Below the pieces are notes generated by a model. That model made no database searches, was not told the DNA's origin, and saw only the letters and a program-made list of their open reading frames with translations. A DNA stretch of 64,000 nucleotides from Actinomadura xylanilytica (GTDB lineage: Bacteria > Actinomycetota > Actinomycetes > Streptosporangiales > Streptosporangiaceae), in contig NZ_JASNWE010000001.1 of assembly GCF_030283145.1 (NCBI RefSeq), positions 1,966,176 through 2,030,175 of the forward strand, read 5' to 3'. The translations under genes were made by a program, and so were the position numbers. Below are positions 52,469 to 62,114 of the stretch, one piece after another (the stretch's first letter is position 1; each line of letters begins with the position of its first letter).

Positions 52469-53541
52469 ACGACCTGGACGCCCTGCTGGCCGCCGCCAAC
52501 CCGGTGGCCGCCGCCGACCTGCCCCACGGCCCGCGGCAGGAGGCGCTGCTGCGGAGCATCATCGACGAACCGGCCCGCCCGTCTCCTGCGCGAATCCGCA
52601 CCCGGCTCCGGTGGACGCTTCCGGCCATCGCCGCGGCGATGGCCATCACGGCGGTGCTGTGGCACGTACTGGTGCCCCAGAGCATCCCCGAACAGCGATA
52701 CGTCACTTCCGGGCCCGCGCACAGGGTTCTGCTGGTGGCGGCCGAGCGCGCCGACCAGACCGGGACCAAGCGGTTCTGGCACGACAAAGGCGAGGTCGGT
52801 CAGCTCCTCCGCCGTGACCACGATGGACACCGGTACACGCTGCTGGTCACCTTTCCCACCGAGACCTGGGTCCCGCGCGACCCGATCGACGGCGACAGCG
52901 TGCACGCCTCAGACCTTGGAAAGGTACGGATCCAGCCGGTCAGCGCGGCCGACGCCGAGGCGTACCGCAAGGACGGCTCGCCCGGACCGGACGAGAACCC
53001 CCGCGCCGGCATCACCGTCCCGGATCCGCCGGACGGCCCGGACCTGGCCGGCGACAGGATCTTCGAGGGGGATCGCGCACGCCTGCCCGCAGATCCGGCC
53101 GAGCTCAGGATGACGATGCTGACCTGGATCCGCGACCATGGCGGTCTGCCGGCGCATCCCGACGCGTGGTTGTTCCGCGAGGCCACCAAGCTGCTCGACT
53201 CCCCGGGGCGGACTCCGTCCCCGACGGTACGCGGCGCGCTGTACCGCATGCTCGCCGGTCTGCCCGGCGTCCGGAACCTGGGCACGGTCCGTGACCCGCT
53301 CGGCCGGCCCTCGGTCGGTGTCGTCCTGCGCGAGCGCACCCCCGCGCTCGGCACCATCGACTGGCAGTTCCTGTTCAGCCCGTCCAGCGACTTCGTGATG
53401 GCCACCCGCGCCGTCGTCGTGCGGCCGGGCGCCACGAACCGCGAGCTTCCCGCGGGCGCCACGCAGTACCTCACCGTGAAGCAGACCGCCGGCTGGACCG
53501 ACCGGCCCCCGAAGCACCGGCTGCCGGGCGCGCGGCGTTGA
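52465..53541 (+). CDS. CU044_5270-family membrane protein (sigma-factor partner)
   Basis: 358 aa. Short cytoplasmic N-terminus (NDLDALLAAANPVAAADLPH, then arginine-rich), one membrane segment (LRWTLPAIAAAMAITAVLWH, about residues 50-70) and a ~285-residue external domain (QRYVTSGPAHRVLLVAAE; GVRNLGTVRDPLGRPSVGVV). This architecture after an ECF sigma gene suggests a signal receptor or anti-sigma role; the family is functionally uncharacterised to my knowledge. ATG overlaps the sigma stop (ATGA). Confidence 0.85.
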   Translation: MNDLDALLAAANPVAAADLPHGPRQEALLRSIIDEPARPSPARIRTRLRWTLPAIAAAMAITAVLWHVLVPQSIPEQRYVTSGPAHRVLLVAAERADQTGTKRFWHDKGEVGQLLRRDHDGHRYTLLVTFPTETWVPRDPIDGDSVHASDLGKVRIQPVSAADAEAYRKDGSPGPDENPRAGITVPDPPDGPDLAGDRIFEGDRARLPADPAELRMTMLTWIRDHGGLPAHPDAWLFREATKLLDSPGRTPSPTVRGALYRMLAGLPGVRNLGTVRDPLGRPSVGVVLRERTPALGTIDWQFLFSPSSDFVMATRAVVVRPGATNRELPAGATQYLTVKQTAGWTDRPPKHRLPGARR

Positions 53542-53592
53542 CCGAGCCGTGGATCGCACTGTCCGGGCGGTGCGGCCGGGCATAATGCGACG

Positions 53593-53898
53593 ATGCATCC
53601 CGGAGAGCCACAGACGCCACAGTGGGCCTTGCTGGTCGAGGAGATGAAGAGCCGGAACGCCGCCTGGTACGTGTCCCTGGTGCAGCCGGTCGGTCACGAT
53701 CTCGCCCAGGCTCGGGCGGCGGCCCGGCACCTCGCACTCACCCACCGGCCCCGGCTGGGCGGATCCAAGAAGCAGCGCGACGTCTTCCAGGTGGGAGAGG
53801 ACGTCTGGATCATCGCCTACTCGGGGTCGATCCTGGTCGCCGGCTCGGCCTACTTCAAGGTGAGCGTCGTCCGGCACGTGGCGTCCGAGCCCGGGTAG
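53593..53898 (+). CDS. Small hypothetical protein
   Basis: 101 aa, not recognised. Mixed alpha/beta with QWALLVEEMKSRNAAWYVSL, KKQRDVFQVGEDVWIIAYSG and SAYFKVSVVRHVA; no signal or membrane segment. CATAAT at 53581-53586 is 6 nt before the ATG, so the gene may be leaderless with its own promoter rather than part of the sigma operon 50 bp upstream. Convergent with tatD. Confidence 0.6.
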   Translation: MHPGEPQTPQWALLVEEMKSRNAAWYVSLVQPVGHDLAQARAAARHLALTHRPRLGGSKKQRDVFQVGEDVWIIAYSGSILVAGSAYFKVSVVRHVASEPG

Positions 53899-53923
53899 CC
53901 GGTCGGGCGCGTCCGGTGTCGGG

Positions 53924-54742
53924 TCACCAGGGGCCGAAGGTGCGCTCCCCGGTGGCGGCGATGGCGGTGCACAGGTCGGCCAGGTCGACCTGTTTGACCT
54001 CGGCCATCAGGCGGAGGGTGTGCGGGATCAGGTAGGAGGCGTTGGGCTTGCCCCGGTTGGGGACGGGGGCGAGGAAGGGGGCGTCGGTCTCGACCAGGAT
54101 CTGGTCGAGCGGGGCCACCTCGAGGGCGTCGCGGAGCGGCTGGGCGTTCTTGAAGGTGACGTTGCCGGCGAAGCTCATCACGTAACCGCGGTCGGCGCAG
54201 ACGCGGGCCATCCCGGCGTCGCCGGAGAAGCAGTGGAAGACGACCCGGTCGGGGGCGCCCTCCTCGGCGAGGACGCGCAGCACGTCGTCGTGGGCCTCGC
54301 GGTCGTGGATGACCAGGGCCTTGCCGGTGCGCTTGGCGATGTCGATGTGGCCGCGGAACGAGCGGTGCTGGTCGGCCTTGGGCGCCCAGTCGCGGTAGTA
54401 GTCCAGGCCGGTCTCGCCCACGGCGCGGACCTTGGGCAGGGCGGCGAGGTCGGCGATGTCGTCGAGGACCGCGTCGGTGATGCCGGTGGTGTCGTTGGGG
54501 TGCATCGCGACGGCGGCGTAGACCGCGTCGAACTCCTCGGCCAGTTCGGTGCCGAGGCGGGAGGTCGGCAGGTCGACGCCGATCGTGACGACGCGGGTGA
54601 TGCCGACCGCCTTCGCGGACGCGAGCTGCTCCGACACCGGGACCTCGACCAGGTCGAGGTGGCAGTGACTGTCGAAGACGTCGACGGGCAGCCGTTCGGG
54701 CAGCGGCGGGAACGCCTTGCCCGCCATGCCGTCCTCGGTCAC
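53924..54742 (-). CDS. tatD: TatD-family metal-dependent DNase
   Basis: 272 aa TIM barrel. Metal and catalytic motifs: [58 protein letters not shown], all standard for TatD. GTG at 54740-54742 overlaps the metG stop (GTGA); ATG 54727 is the alternative. The metG-tatD pair precedes rpfB-rsmA-ispE in many actinobacteria; here the sigma cassette lies between. Confidence 0.95.
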   Translation of the reverse strand: MTEDGMAGKAFPPLPERLPVDVFDSHCHLDLVEVPVSEQLASAKAVGITRVVTIGVDLPTSRLGTELAEEFDAVYAAVAMHPNDTTGITDAVLDDIADLAALPKVRAVGETGLDYYRDWAPKADQHRSFRGHIDIAKRTGKALVIHDREAHDDVLRVLAEEGAPDRVVFHCFSGDAGMARVCADRGYVMSFAGNVTFKNAQPLRDALEVAPLDQILVETDAPFLAPVPNRGKPNASYLIPHTLRLMAEVKQVDLADLCTAIAATGERTFGPW

Positions 54743-56532
54743 GGCTGCTCCAGCCGGGCCAGCTCGTCGTCGGCGACGGACGGGTCGAGCTTGGTGAACA
54801 GCGGCGTCGGCTTGGCGAGCGGGACGCCGGGCTTGATCGGGGTGGACTCCCAGCGGGCCGCGGTGGCGTAGTCGCCGGTGAGGATCGGGTAGTCGGGGCC
54901 GCCCTCCTCGGAGACGATCTCCAAGCGCGGCATCCCGCTCCACTCGCCCTCGCCGCCCAGGAGCTCGTACACCTTCTGGGACGAGTTGGGCAGGAACGGG
55001 GTGAGCAGCGACTTGGCGTCGTCCACTACCTGAAGGGCGGTGTGGAGGATCGACTGGACCCGGTCGGGGTCGTCCTTGAGCTTCCAGGGCGCCTGGTCGG
55101 ACAGGTACTTGTTGGCGTCGCGGACGACGTCGAGGGCCTCGGTGATCGCGTTCTTGAAGCGGGACCGCTCCAGCTCGGCGCCGACGGCCCCGAACGCCTT
55201 CTGGCTGCGGTGCATGAGCGCGCGGTCGGCGTCGGTGAGGTCGCCGGCCTCGGGGATGGCGCCGTAGTTCTTGGCGGCCATGTTGACCGAGCGGTTGACC
55301 AGGTTGCCCCAGGCGGCCACCAGCTCGTCGTTGTTGCGGCGGACGAACTCCGACCAGGTGAAGTCGGTGTCCTGGTTCTCCGGGCCGGCGACCGCGACGT
55401 AGTAGCGCAGCGCGTCGACGTCGTAGCGGTCGAGGAAGTCCTTGACGTAGATCACGACCTGGCGGGACGAGGAGAACTTCTTGCCCTCCATCGTCAGGAA
55501 CTCCGAGGAGACGACCTCGGTGGGCACGTTCAGCCCGCCGAGGGAGCCGGGCTGCCCGCCCCGGTCGCCCTGGCCGTTGTAGCCGAGCAGCATCGCCGGC
55601 CAGATCTCGGCGTGGAAGACGATGTTGTCCTTGCCCATGAAGTAGTACGACAGCGCCTCGGGGTCCTGCCACCAGGCGCGCCACGCCTCGGGGTCGCCGG
55701 AGCGGCGGGCCCACTCGACGGAGGCGGAGAAGTAGCCGACGACGGCGTCGAACCAGACGTACAGCTTCTTGGCGGCGTTGTCGCGCCAGCCGTCCAGCGG
55801 GATCGGCACGCCCCAGTCGAGGTCGCGGCTGATCGCGCGGGGCTGCATGTCGCCCAGCAGGTTGAGCGCGAACTTCAGCACGTTGGGCCGCCACTGGCCC
55901 TGCTTGCCGCGCAGGTAGCGGCCGAGGACCTCGGTGAACGCGGGCAGGTCGAGCATGAAGTGCTCGGTCTCCACGAACTTGGGCGTCTCGCCGTTGATCC
56001 GGCTGACCGGGTTGATCAGCTCGATCGGGTCGAGCTGGTTGCCGCAGTTGTCGCACTGGTCGCCGCGGGCGCCGTCGTAGCCGCAGATCGGGCAGGTGCC
56101 CTCGATGTAGCGGTCGGGCAGGGTGCGGCCGGTGGACGGGGAGATCGCGCCCATCGTGGTCTTGGGGAAGATGTACCCGTTGTCGTACAGGCCCTTGAAC
56201 AGCTCCTGGACGATCGCGTAGTGGTTGCCGGTCGTGCTGCGGGTGAACAGGTCGTAGGACATGCCGAGCCCAAGCAGGTCTTCGGCGATCACCCGGTTGT
56301 AGCGGTCGGCCAGCGCGCGGGCGGTGACGCCCTCCTTGTCGGCCTGCACCTGGATCGGGGTGCCGTGCTCGTCGGTGCCGCTGACCATCAGGACCTGGTT
56401 GCCCGCCATCCGCTGGTACCGGCTGAACATGTCGGCGGGCAGCGCGAACCCGGAGACGTGGCCGATGTGGCGGGGCCCGTTGGCGTACGGCCAGGCGGGT
56501 GCGGTCAGGATGTGTCGGCTGGGCGAGGACAT
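54739..56532 (-). CDS. metG: Methionyl-tRNA synthetase
   Basis: 597 aa class I synthetase. [15 protein letters not shown] is the HIGH motif; [10 protein letters not shown] the KMSKS equivalent; [20 protein letters not shown] the zinc knuckle region; [20 protein letters not shown] and [20 protein letters not shown] belong to the core. No C-terminal tRNA-binding EMAP domain. ATG at 56532. Leads the tatD operon. Confidence 0.97.
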   Translation of the reverse strand: MSSPSRHILTAPAWPYANGPRHIGHVSGFALPADMFSRYQRMAGNQVLMVSGTDEHGTPIQVQADKEGVTARALADRYNRVIAEDLLGLGMSYDLFTRSTTGNHYAIVQELFKGLYDNGYIFPKTTMGAISPSTGRTLPDRYIEGTCPICGYDGARGDQCDNCGNQLDPIELINPVSRINGETPKFVETEHFMLDLPAFTEVLGRYLRGKQGQWRPNVLKFALNLLGDMQPRAISRDLDWGVPIPLDGWRDNAAKKLYVWFDAVVGYFSASVEWARRSGDPEAWRAWWQDPEALSYYFMGKDNIVFHAEIWPAMLLGYNGQGDRGGQPGSLGGLNVPTEVVSSEFLTMEGKKFSSSRQVVIYVKDFLDRYDVDALRYYVAVAGPENQDTDFTWSEFVRRNNDELVAAWGNLVNRSVNMAAKNYGAIPEAGDLTDADRALMHRSQKAFGAVGAELERSRFKNAITEALDVVRDANKYLSDQAPWKLKDDPDRVQSILHTALQVVDDAKSLLTPFLPNSSQKVYELLGGEGEWSGMPRLEIVSEEGGPDYPILTGDYATAARWESTPIKPGVPLAKPTPLFTKLDPSVADDELARLEQP

Positions 56533-56746
56533 GGCCCAAGCCTAGCCGCGTCCACGGCGCGGGCAGCACCAATGGCGAGCCTGGCGGGCGGGCTCCCTGG
56601 AAGGTTGCTGGAGATCGGGGACAGGGCTCATCGGCGGCTCGGCGACGCGAGTAGCCTGGTCCGATCCCCCTCAGCGTCGCCGGCCCGGCTGGGCACGGCG
56701 GCCCGGGGGATTCCACCAGGCACTCCAGCGAAGGCTGAAACCAGGC

Positions 56747-58342
56747 ATGGCCCAGTCCACGGCCCCCGAGCGGGCCGTCAAGGAAACCCTCCCTGCGGCG
56801 CGGCGGAGCCGGTGGCTCGGGACGCGCGGGCCCCGGCGGGTGGTGTGGCTGTCGGCGCTGGTGGCGGCGTGCACGGTGCTGGCGCAGTGGGTGGTCATGA
56901 CACCGCCGCTGTACTTCGACCCGTACTACGTGTGGCTCGGGGCCCGCGACTGGCCGGACGTGCCGCTGGCGGCGTGGCCGTTCAACGAGGTTCCGCACCA
57001 GGTCACGCGGATCGGGCTGGTGCTGCCGGCGCGGCTGGTGCAGGAGGTCCTCGGCGCGGGCCAGGCGTCCTACTTCGTGATCGCGGCGGCCGGCGGCTGC
57101 CTGTTCTTCGTCGGCTGCTACCTGGTCGTCCGGTCCCTGTTCGGGGACGTGGCGGGGGTGGCGGCGGCGCTGCTGCTGCTGGTGCACCCGTTCTTCACCC
57201 TGACCAACCCCTTCGGCCACGAGATCACCTGGTCGATGGGGGTGATGCTGCCGGACATGCCGGGCGCCGGGCTGTTCGCGTTCGGGATGGCGGCGCTGAT
57301 CGTGGCGAGCCGCCGGGCCGGACGGGTCCAGACGCGGTGGCTGCTGGCGGCGGGGGTGCTGCTCGGGTCCTCGTTCCTGGTCCGGGAGTTCCTGGCGTTC
57401 CTCTTCCTGGCGATTCCGGCCTATCTGGCGCTGCTGCGGATCCCGTGGCGCAAGAACGTGATCGTCGGGGCGCCGATGGTGGCGGTGCTGGCGGCCAACC
57501 TGATCCACAACGCGGTCGTGTGGGGCGACCCGCTGGCCGGGCTGCTGTCCGCGGCCGAGCACGGCGGCCAGTCCCGCGACTACGTGACGCGCGATCTGGC
57601 GCTGCGCTCGTTCCTGCGGGCGATGCACGACTGGCACCCGCTCGGGACGATCTTCACGGTGGCGCTGGCGCTGACCGCGGTGGGCTGGCTGGTCACCCGC
57701 GACCGGCGGCTCGCGCTGTGCCTGGTGTGGTTCCTGATGCTGGCGGTACCGCTGACCGTGCTGTCGGGGGTGCTCGACCCCAACGACATCTCGCTGCGGG
57801 CGTGGCTGCCGCGCTACTGGTTCGCGGTGTTCCCGCCGCTGCTGGCGGGCGGTTTCGGCTCGGTGACGCTGATGGCGCGGAGGCTGCCCGCCGGGTTCGT
57901 GGCGCGGTTCCGCGTCCGGACGGTCGTGGCGCCCCTCCTGGCGGTCGCCCTGGGCGGGACGTACGTGGTGGCGGCGGTGCGGGCCGTCCCCGATCTGCCG
58001 CGCGACACGGCGTGGAGCGAGCTGCGGGTCTGGCTGAAGGGGCCGGGACGGGACGTCCGGCTGATCTGCGCCGACCGGCGGCTCGCCCAGACGCTGACGT
58101 TCTACACCCGTTCGGTGTGGGGCGACCCGGTGTGGCGGGGCGAGGTCAAGGACTTCCGGCACGATCTCGGCTCGGTGCCGCCGGAGGCGCAGGTGGGGCC
58201 GATGCTCTACACCCGCTGGCGCGGCCAGGAGTCGCAGATCGGTGGCGGCTGGCGGCCCGACCCGAACGCCGGCTGGCGGCTGATGTGGCGTTCCTCGGAC
58301 GGCGTCCTGCAAATGTGGAACCCGCCGCCCGCCGAGCACTGA
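56747..58342 (+). CDS. GT-C-type polytopic glycosyltransferase-like protein
   Basis: 531 aa, about 10 membrane segments with a soluble C-terminal ~120 residues. First periplasmic loop has YFDPYYVWLGARDWPDVPLA, where GT39/GT-C enzymes usually carry an acidic pair; here D-P-Y-Y and a later R-D. Later: HPFFTLTNPFGHEITWSMGV; RYWFAVFPPLLAGGFGSVTL. Such enzymes use polyprenyl-phosphate sugars outside the membrane. Divergent from metG; next to a second GT-C gene in opposite direction. Acceptor unknown. Confidence 0.65.
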   Translation: MAQSTAPERAVKETLPAARRSRWLGTRGPRRVVWLSALVAACTVLAQWVVMTPPLYFDPYYVWLGARDWPDVPLAAWPFNEVPHQVTRIGLVLPARLVQEVLGAGQASYFVIAAAGGCLFFVGCYLVVRSLFGDVAGVAAALLLLVHPFFTLTNPFGHEITWSMGVMLPDMPGAGLFAFGMAALIVASRRAGRVQTRWLLAAGVLLGSSFLVREFLAFLFLAIPAYLALLRIPWRKNVIVGAPMVAVLAANLIHNAVVWGDPLAGLLSAAEHGGQSRDYVTRDLALRSFLRAMHDWHPLGTIFTVALALTAVGWLVTRDRRLALCLVWFLMLAVPLTVLSGVLDPNDISLRAWLPRYWFAVFPPLLAGGFGSVTLMARRLPAGFVARFRVRTVVAPLLAVALGGTYVVAAVRAVPDLPRDTAWSELRVWLKGPGRDVRLICADRRLAQTLTFYTRSVWGDPVWRGEVKDFRHDLGSVPPEAQVGPMLYTRWRGQESQIGGGWRPDPNAGWRLMWRSSDGVLQMWNPPPAEH

Positions 58343-58382
58343 GCGAGGCGGCGGCCCGGCCGGGCAGGCAGGCGGGTCGGCA

Positions 58383-58418
58383 GGTCAGCGGGTCAGCGGG
58401 TCAGCGGGTCAGCGGGTC
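58383..58418. repeat. Tandem 8-bp repeat at the 3' end of the second GT-C gene
   Basis: GGTCAGCG four times in a row, the last reading into the stop codon of the leftward gene. Every unit supplies a TGA on the minus strand, so slippage would hardly alter the protein. Confidence 0.75.
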
Positions 58419-60181
58419 CAGGCGACCCAGTCGCCCTGGATGGTCCGGCGGGTGTCGGCGACCTTCCAGCCCGCGGGGGCGCCGCCCCGCCAGGTCTGCT
58501 CCGGGGGGACGTCCTTGGGCCACGAGAGGATCACCAGGTCGGCCTTGGCGGGCGGGGCGTGGTAGCGGGCGTCGAAGACCTCGGCGTCGCTCCACCAGGC
58601 CCAGTAGTAGTGCGACAGCCGGACCGGCCACGGGATGTTCCAGTCGAGCGCCAGGTCGTGCCGTTCCCGCAGGTCGGAGACCCCGGTGAGCTCGGTGTAG
58701 GCGCTGAAGTCGCGGACGAGCGGCTGCGCGATCCGCGCCGTCGCGGTGCCGATCATGACCAGGTTGACCGTGACGAGCGTCCCGGCGAGCAGCGCGGGGC
58801 CGCGCCGGGGTAGCCGGGTCGCGATCAGGGCGAGGCCGAGCAGGACGAGCCCGGCGAGGGTGGCGTGCCAGAGCCGGAACGCCTGCCAGTCCCAGGTCAG
58901 GAACGATGTTTCGGGGAAGTCGTAGGGCGTGAAGGTGTACCGGCTGAGCCGGCCGCCCGCGTACCACTGCACGATGCACGCGGTGACGGTCGTCAGGGCC
59001 ACCGCGGCGCCCGCCGCCCAGAGGAGCGTGCGCCGCGACGCGCGCAGCAGGACGGCGGCGCCCACGGCGAACAGGACCGGCGTGATGCACGCCAGGTAGC
59101 GGCCGTAGACGTAGTTGCCGATGCGGCGCTCGTCCGGGAGTGCCCCGGAGGTGGCGAACGCGATGCCCGTCACGACCGCCAGGACGGCGAGGGCCAGGAC
59201 GCGCAGCCGCAGGTTCGTGTCCCTCCGGACGGCCATGACGGCGACGGTGACCAGGCCCACGGCGGCCAGTCCCCCGGTCGAGACGGCCTGGTACCAGACC
59301 TGGCCGGTGCCCAGGGAGAGCATCCAGCCCCAGCCGTCGCCGGACGTGAGGCGCCGGATCAGGTTGCCGCTGAGATCGTTGTCCCCGCCCGGGTAAAGAT
59401 GCGGCAGGAGCCAGTGGTTCAGCAGGGCGCCCGCGCCCGCCGCCACCGCCAGCGTGGCCGCCGCGGCGGCCGTCACCCGCCATGGCCGCCAGCGGAGCGC
59501 GGCGGCGACGAGCAGCAGCCCGGCGTGCACGATGAGCACGATGACGCCCCGCGTGTGCGAGGCGTAGGCGTAGGCGGCCAGGAAGGCGGCACCCGCCGCG
59601 TAGGCCGTCACGCGGGCGGTGGACGCCTTGGCGGTCAGCCAGGAGTGCGACAGCAGCAGCCAGGCCAGCACCACCACGGGGAGCACGGCGTCGGTCAGCG
59701 CGAACCCGGCGTAGAACACCGTGCCGGGGAGCAGCGCGGTCACGTTCGCGAAGAGGAACGCCCGGCGCCGGGTCACCTGGAGGCGGCGCAGCAGCACGTA
59801 CGCCAGCGGCAGCATCAGCGCGCTGATCAGCGCGTTGATGACCAGGGCGACGCGATAGGCGCTCACCGGGTCGTCGGCGATCCAGAACGCCGGGGTCAGC
59901 AGCAGCGCGTAGCCGCCCCGGTAGACCGTGCCGTAGGACATGTCGGCGTCGGGCCCGCCGGTCAGCACCCGCGCGGCGAACAGGTATCCGGCCTCGTCCG
60001 GGGTGGCCACCGGCATGATCTGCCCGATGTCGAACCAGAGCCGGACCGCGACCTGGACCAGCCAGGCCAGCAGGAACGCCAGGCCCCAGCGCCGCCGCCG
60101 GACCACCGCCCGGCCGTGGCCGGGATCGGCGGGCCGGACGGGCGTGCGGGCGACGGTGCGCGGCGCTGCCTCGGTGCTCAT
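58409..60181 (-). CDS. GT-C/ArnT-like membrane glycosyltransferase
   Basis: 590 aa, about 11-12 membrane segments. First loop carries VATPDEAGYLFAARVLTGGP with the D-E pair typical of GT39/GT83 enzymes. NVTALLPGTVFYAGFALTDA and YGRYLACITPVLFAVGAAVL are further GT-C features. Likely transfers a sugar from a polyprenyl-phosphate donor to an external acceptor; donor could come from the DPM1-like GT2 downstream in the same orientation (60375-61772). Poor similarity beyond fold, so substrate unknown. Confidence 0.75.
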   Translation of the reverse strand: MSTEAAPRTVARTPVRPADPGHGRAVVRRRRWGLAFLLAWLVQVAVRLWFDIGQIMPVATPDEAGYLFAARVLTGGPDADMSYGTVYRGGYALLLTPAFWIADDPVSAYRVALVINALISALMLPLAYVLLRRLQVTRRRAFLFANVTALLPGTVFYAGFALTDAVLPVVVLAWLLLSHSWLTAKASTARVTAYAAGAAFLAAYAYASHTRGVIVLIVHAGLLLVAAALRWRPWRVTAAAAATLAVAAGAGALLNHWLLPHLYPGGDNDLSGNLIRRLTSGDGWGWMLSLGTGQVWYQAVSTGGLAAVGLVTVAVMAVRRDTNLRLRVLALAVLAVVTGIAFATSGALPDERRIGNYVYGRYLACITPVLFAVGAAVLLRASRRTLLWAAGAAVALTTVTACIVQWYAGGRLSRYTFTPYDFPETSFLTWDWQAFRLWHATLAGLVLLGLALIATRLPRRGPALLAGTLVTVNLVMIGTATARIAQPLVRDFSAYTELTGVSDLRERHDLALDWNIPWPVRLSHYYWAWWSDAEVFDARYHAPPAKADLVILSWPKDVPPEQTWRGGAPAGWKVADTRRTIQGDWVAWTR

Positions 60182-60315
60182 CGCCGCCCGCGACGTCCGG
60201 CAGCGGCGGTCAGAGGTGGAAGATCCATGGGCGAATCAGCCTGTCACAGTCCGGATGAGCCGTCGGTCGCTGCTCTGAAACACTCAGCAAGTTCTCGGAA
60301 ATCACCACAAAACGC

Positions 60316-60349
60316 CGGACCCCCCGGGAGTCCTTCCCCAGGGGGTCCG
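60316..60349 (-). terminator. Terminator of the GT2 gene
   Basis: Stem CGGACCCCC (60316-60324) / GGGGGTCCG (60341-60349); on the minus strand it is followed by GGCGTTTTGTGG, a short T-run. About 25 nt after the stop. Confidence 0.75.
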
Positions 60350-60374
60350 TCGGCACTCGTCCGGAGATCGGTGC

Positions 60375-61772
60375 TCAGCGCTCGGCCTTGGGGTCCCGGG
60401 CGGAGCCCTCATCGCCCTCGCCGCCGGCAGCCACGGCCTCGGCGGTGGCCTTCGGGCCCTCGGGCCCGCCCTCGTCACCGGTGGCGTCGCCCTCGGCGGC
60501 GTCGGCCTTCCCGGGCTCGGCGGCCTTCTCCGCCTCGGCCTCGGCGGCCTTGCGCTCGACGGCGACCTTGCGCGCGGCGGCGTCGACGACGTCGGCGGCC
60601 TCGTCGGTCGGGTCGGTGAGCGGCGGGTGCTGGCGGCGGCGGATGCCGAGGATGCTGACGAACAGCGAGGCGAAGATCGCCTGGAGGCTCATCACCAGCG
60701 CGGTCGCGGCCGGGACGACGATGCGCAGCGAGTGCCGCGGGTCGAGCTCGCCGAAGCTGTTGACCCGCCAGTGCAGCAGTGAGGCGACCATGCCGGCCAG
60801 GCCGGCCACCGCGAGCAGCCCGCCGAGCAGCAGGCCGCGCTCCAGGCTCCACCAGTCGATCACCTTCTGCACCCGGCGGTCGTGCGGGAGGAAGCCCTCC
60901 TGGATCGCGTACACCTTGGTGAGCAGGGCGAACAACACCGCCTGGAAGCCGATCACCAGGGCCGCGGAGGCACCGACCAGGGTGTCGACGTCGAAGGCGA
61001 TCTCGCCGACCGTGACCGGGCCGGTGGACAGCGCGATCCCCGCGAGCAGCCCGAGCGTCATGAAGATCAGGCCCGGGATCAGGAACAGCCACCGGGGGCT
61101 GAAGAGCATGAGGAAGCGCAGGTGGCGCCAGCCGTCGCGCCAGGTGTTGAGGTGCGGCGAGCGGGTCCGGCCGTCCGGCGACAGCGTGGTCGGGACCTCG
61201 CGGATGTCGTACTTCTGGAGGGTGGCCTTGACCACCATCTCGCTGGCGAACTCCATGCCGCCGGTCTGGAGCCCGAGCCGCAGGATCGACTCTTTGTTGA
61301 AGGCGCGCAGCCCGCAGTGGAAGTCGCCGGCCTTGCTGCCGAAGAACAGCCGGCCCACGAAGCTCAGCACCGGGTTGCCCAGGTAGCGGTGCAGCGGCGG
61401 CATGGCGCCGGGCGCGATGCCGCCCTTGAACCGGTTGCCCATCACCAGGTCGGCGCCGTCGCGCAGCTCGTCGAGGAACGGGCCGAGCGTGGCGAAGTCG
61501 TAGGAGTCGTCGGCGTCGCCCATCGCCACGTACCGGCCGCGGGCGGAGCGGATGCCGCCCATGAGGGCGTTGCCGTAGCCCTTGTCGACCACCGGCACGA
61601 CCCGCGCGCCGGCGTCCCTGGCCAGCTGCTGGCTGCCGTCGGTGCTGCCGTTGTCGGCGATGACCACCTCGCCGTCGATGCCCTTGTCCTCGAAGAAGCC
61701 GATGGTCTTTCGAACACAGGTCTCGACCGTTTCGGCCTCGTTCAGACATGGCATCACTACGGAGAGTTCCAC
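60375..61772 (-). CDS. DPM1-like family 2 glycosyltransferase with membrane anchor
   Basis: 465 aa. GT-A domain: VVMPCLNEAETVETCVRKTI, VVIADNGSTDGSQQLA, GDADDSYDFATLGPFL (D-x-D), MGNRFKGGIAPGAMPPLHRY, LRAFNKESIL. Four C-terminal membrane segments (LIPGLIFMTLGLLAGIALST onward) and an acidic/Ala-rich cytoplasmic tail of ~90 residues. Enzymes of this type charge polyprenyl phosphate with mannose or glucose, feeding GT-C enzymes such as its neighbours. GTG with AAGGAGATCGC, the best ribosome site in the region. Confidence 0.88.
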   Translation of the reverse strand: MELSVVMPCLNEAETVETCVRKTIGFFEDKGIDGEVVIADNGSTDGSQQLARDAGARVVPVVDKGYGNALMGGIRSARGRYVAMGDADDSYDFATLGPFLDELRDGADLVMGNRFKGGIAPGAMPPLHRYLGNPVLSFVGRLFFGSKAGDFHCGLRAFNKESILRLGLQTGGMEFASEMVVKATLQKYDIREVPTTLSPDGRTRSPHLNTWRDGWRHLRFLMLFSPRWLFLIPGLIFMTLGLLAGIALSTGPVTVGEIAFDVDTLVGASAALVIGFQAVLFALLTKVYAIQEGFLPHDRRVQKVIDWWSLERGLLLGGLLAVAGLAGMVASLLHWRVNSFGELDPRHSLRIVVPAATALVMSLQAIFASLFVSILGIRRRQHPPLTDPTDEAADVVDAAARKVAVERKAAEAEAEKAAEPGKADAAEGDATGDEGGPEGPKATAEAVAAGGEGDEGSARDPKAER

Positions 61773-62114
61773 GCGATCTCCTTCGTTACCCCTGGTGACC
61801 GTCTGCGGTGCTTTCCACTAATCTCTTCTAGCGCTCCACCGCGCGGCCCGTCATCGTTCATGGTGCCCGCCGGGAACGGACGGTGACCATGATGCCCGCC
61901 GGGAACGGGGGATGCGCACCGCTCTCGACAAGAACAGCCGTATCGTGTTGCGGACTTGCAACCTGAAGACCCTCTCCGCCACGGCCGCGGGCGGCAGGCT
62001 AGGTCGACAAGCATACGGGCACCGCGGCCCGGAAAGGTTGGGTCCGCTTTGACGCGCGCCGGAGACCGCAATGCCACCGATCCGGGGGCCGGAAACCGAA
62101 GGGAAGGTGCGGTA
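61773..62114. other. Divergent intergenic region, GT2 and third GT-C
   Basis: 342 bp. Holds a direct repeat TGCCCGCCGGGAACGG (61864-61879 and 61893-61908, 29 bp apart) and a small inverted repeat GTTGC-N6-GCAAC (61947-61962). Must contain two promoters. No open frame with a ribosome site seen. Confidence 0.55.

Noticed and set aside
55042..58689. Very long open frame antisense to metG and overlapping the GT-C gene, and similar long antisense frames over glycan genes
   Set aside because: Frames produced by high GC; protein is Arg/Ala/Gly/Val-rich without domains while the opposite strand carries clear enzymes.
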